A stretch of 39,162 nt of DNA from a virus. The first letter of the stretch is position 1. The number at the start of each line of letters is the position of its first letter. Shown piece after piece: positions 38,124 to 39,162 of the stretch. The notes under the pieces are model-generated. The model was not told the DNA's origin. It worked only from the letters and a program-made list of their open reading frames with translations, and searched no databases. The stretch is from IMG/VR virus record IMGVR_UViG_3300010885_014667, positions 1-39,162 of that record. One strand, 5' to 3'. A program made the translations under genes and the position numbers.

Positions 38124-39162
38124 TCTTAGTCTTAGCGAACTCCAACATTTGGAGAAAAACCTAGGTCAGTTGACAGAAGCGCAGCTACGAGCACTCTTAA
38201 CGGAATTAGATACAACAGTAGAAGCAAAAAACAAGGAAAATTGCCAAGAGAACTTCATGGATTTTGTCCACAGGGTGTGGCCTCACTTTATTGACGGGGC
38301 ACATCACAAGAAGATGGCGGCAGCATTTGAAAGGGTAGCTCGTGGCGAATGTAAACGTCTTATTATCAATATGCCTCCGCGCCATACAAAATCTGAATTT
38401 GCGTCTTACCTTCTACCTGCTTGGTTTTTGGGTAAATTTCCAAAGAAAAAGATTATCGAAACAGCCCATACTGCGGAGCTTGCTGTTGGATTTGGACGAA
38501 AGGTCAGGAACCTTGTCGATTCAGACGTGTATAAGTCTATATTCCCAGGTGTTGGATTGCAGTCTGATTCAAAGGCAGCTGGTAGGTGGGCGACTAACCA
38601 AGGTGGAGACTACTTTGCTATTGGTATTGGGGGCGCTGTCACGGGTAAGGGCGCGGACATCCTTATTATTGACGACCCTCACTCAGAACAAGAAGCAACC
38701 TTAGCGGAAAACAACCCCGAGGTCTACGATAAAGTCTATGAGTGGTATACATCTGGTCCAAGGCAACGTCTACAACCAGGTGGGTCTATCGTAGTTGTTA
38801 TGACACGGTGGTCTAAGAAGGATTTAACGGGTCAAGTACTTAAATCTGCGATGCAAAGGTCGGGTGAGGACTGGGAAGTTATTGAATTTCCTGCTATTTT
38901 GCCTAACGACAAACCCCTTTGGCCCGAATTTTGGAGTTTAGAAGAGCTACAAGCGCTTAGAAACGAACTTCCTAACGGAAAATGGATGGCGCAGTACATG
39001 CAGCAGCCGACTTCAGACGTTTCGGCTATTGTTAAGCGAGAATGGTGGCAGATTTGGGAGCATGAAGACCCTCCATACTGCGAATTTACAATACAAAGCT
39101 GGGATACAGCCTTTTTAAAGACCCAACGAAGCGACTTTTGCGCTTGTACGACGTGGGGCGTG
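38116..39162 (+). CDS. terL: Large terminase subunit (ATPase and nuclease), 3' end missing
   Basis: The first 349 residues are visible; the frame is open at the right edge. It packages DNA into the capsid. ATPase: Walker A-like INMPPRHTKSE at 84-94, Walker B ILIIDDPHSE at 182-191 and coupling motif VMTRW at 228-232. The nuclease domain begins with SWDTAF, whose D330 is the first metal-binding acid; the rest lies beyond the edge. The Pro-rich Walker A and the motif order are typical of phage large terminases. The ATG at 38116 overlaps the small subunit gene. Confidence 0.95.
   Translation, partial: MSNLSLSELQHLEKNLGQLTEAQLRALLTELDTTVEAKNKENCQENFMDFVHRVWPHFIDGAHHKKMAAAFERVARGECKRLIINMPPRHTKSEFASYLLPAWFLGKFPKKKIIETAHTAELAVGFGRKVRNLVDSDVYKSIFPGVGLQSDSKAAGRWATNQGGDYFAIGIGGAVTGKGADILIIDDPHSEQEATLAENNPEVYDKVYEWYTSGPRQRLQPGGSIVVVMTRWSKKDLTGQVLKSAMQRSGEDWEVIEFPAILPNDKPLWPEFWSLEELQALRNELPNGKWMAQYMQQPTSDVSAIVKREWWQIWEHEDPPYCEFTIQSWDTAFLKTQRSDFCACTTWGV

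Overview
This window is part of a tailed double-stranded DNA phage genome (Caudoviricetes), most likely podovirus-like. It carries a terminase pair, phage lysozyme, several Gly/Ala-rich internal (ejection-type) virion proteins, a giant 2057-residue virion protein and a complete phage replication set. No rRNA, tRNA, CRISPR array, insertion sequence, integrase or partition gene was seen. The small-gene repertoire (DUF7220-like membrane protein, dATP/dGTP diphosphohydrolase-like protein, PrimPol-helicase, MoxR/VWA pair) resembles phages of freshwater Proteobacteria. A betaproteobacterial host is only a guess. No portal, capsid or tail-tube genes are present. They probably lie outside the window, between the terminase cut by the right edge and the lysozyme cut by the left edge.

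Layout. (1) Bases 1-12700, rightward: the end of a GH108 lysozyme, a 625-residue tail or stopper-like protein, two small proteins, three internal virion proteins and the giant protein with an HExxH metallopeptidase motif. (2) Bases 12705-12722: a hairpin whose U-tract serves only leftward transcription. (3) Bases 12760-35769, leftward: about 40 early and replication genes, most joined by ATGA or TAATG overlaps. Block A (12760-25071) holds PrimPol-helicase, a possible ssDNA-binding protein, SNF2-type helicase, HNH nuclease, dATP/dGTP diphosphohydrolase-like protein, Cas4/RecB-like nuclease, family A DNA polymerase and VRR-NUC nuclease. Block B (25379-35769) holds a DUF3150-like protein, a VWA protein with a metallopeptidase-like domain, a MoxR/CobS-like AAA+ ATPase, two small DNA-binding proteins and many unknown small proteins. 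The blocks are separated by a terminator at 25191-25210 and tandem leftward promoters at 25078-25151. A further promoter lies at 17418-17446. (4) Bases 35770-36466: a control region with direct and inverted repeats and a good rightward sigma70-type promoter. (5) Bases 36467-39162, rightward: a 43-residue gene with its own promoter and terminator, then GNAT acetyltransferase, HNH nuclease, small terminase and large terminase (cut by the edge).

The most notable non-coding signal is a family of seven inverted repeats, roughly ACATTCAGAC-N5-GTCTGAATGT. They lie upstream of leftward genes, mostly in the few gaps of an otherwise overlapping gene string. The word GGAACATT is shared by some of these repeats and by an iteron-like cluster at 34403-34712. 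The most notable gene set is the DUF3150-like / VWA-metallopeptidase / MoxR-type ATPase group with its unknown neighbours. All family names come from motif recognition by eye; no database search was run.
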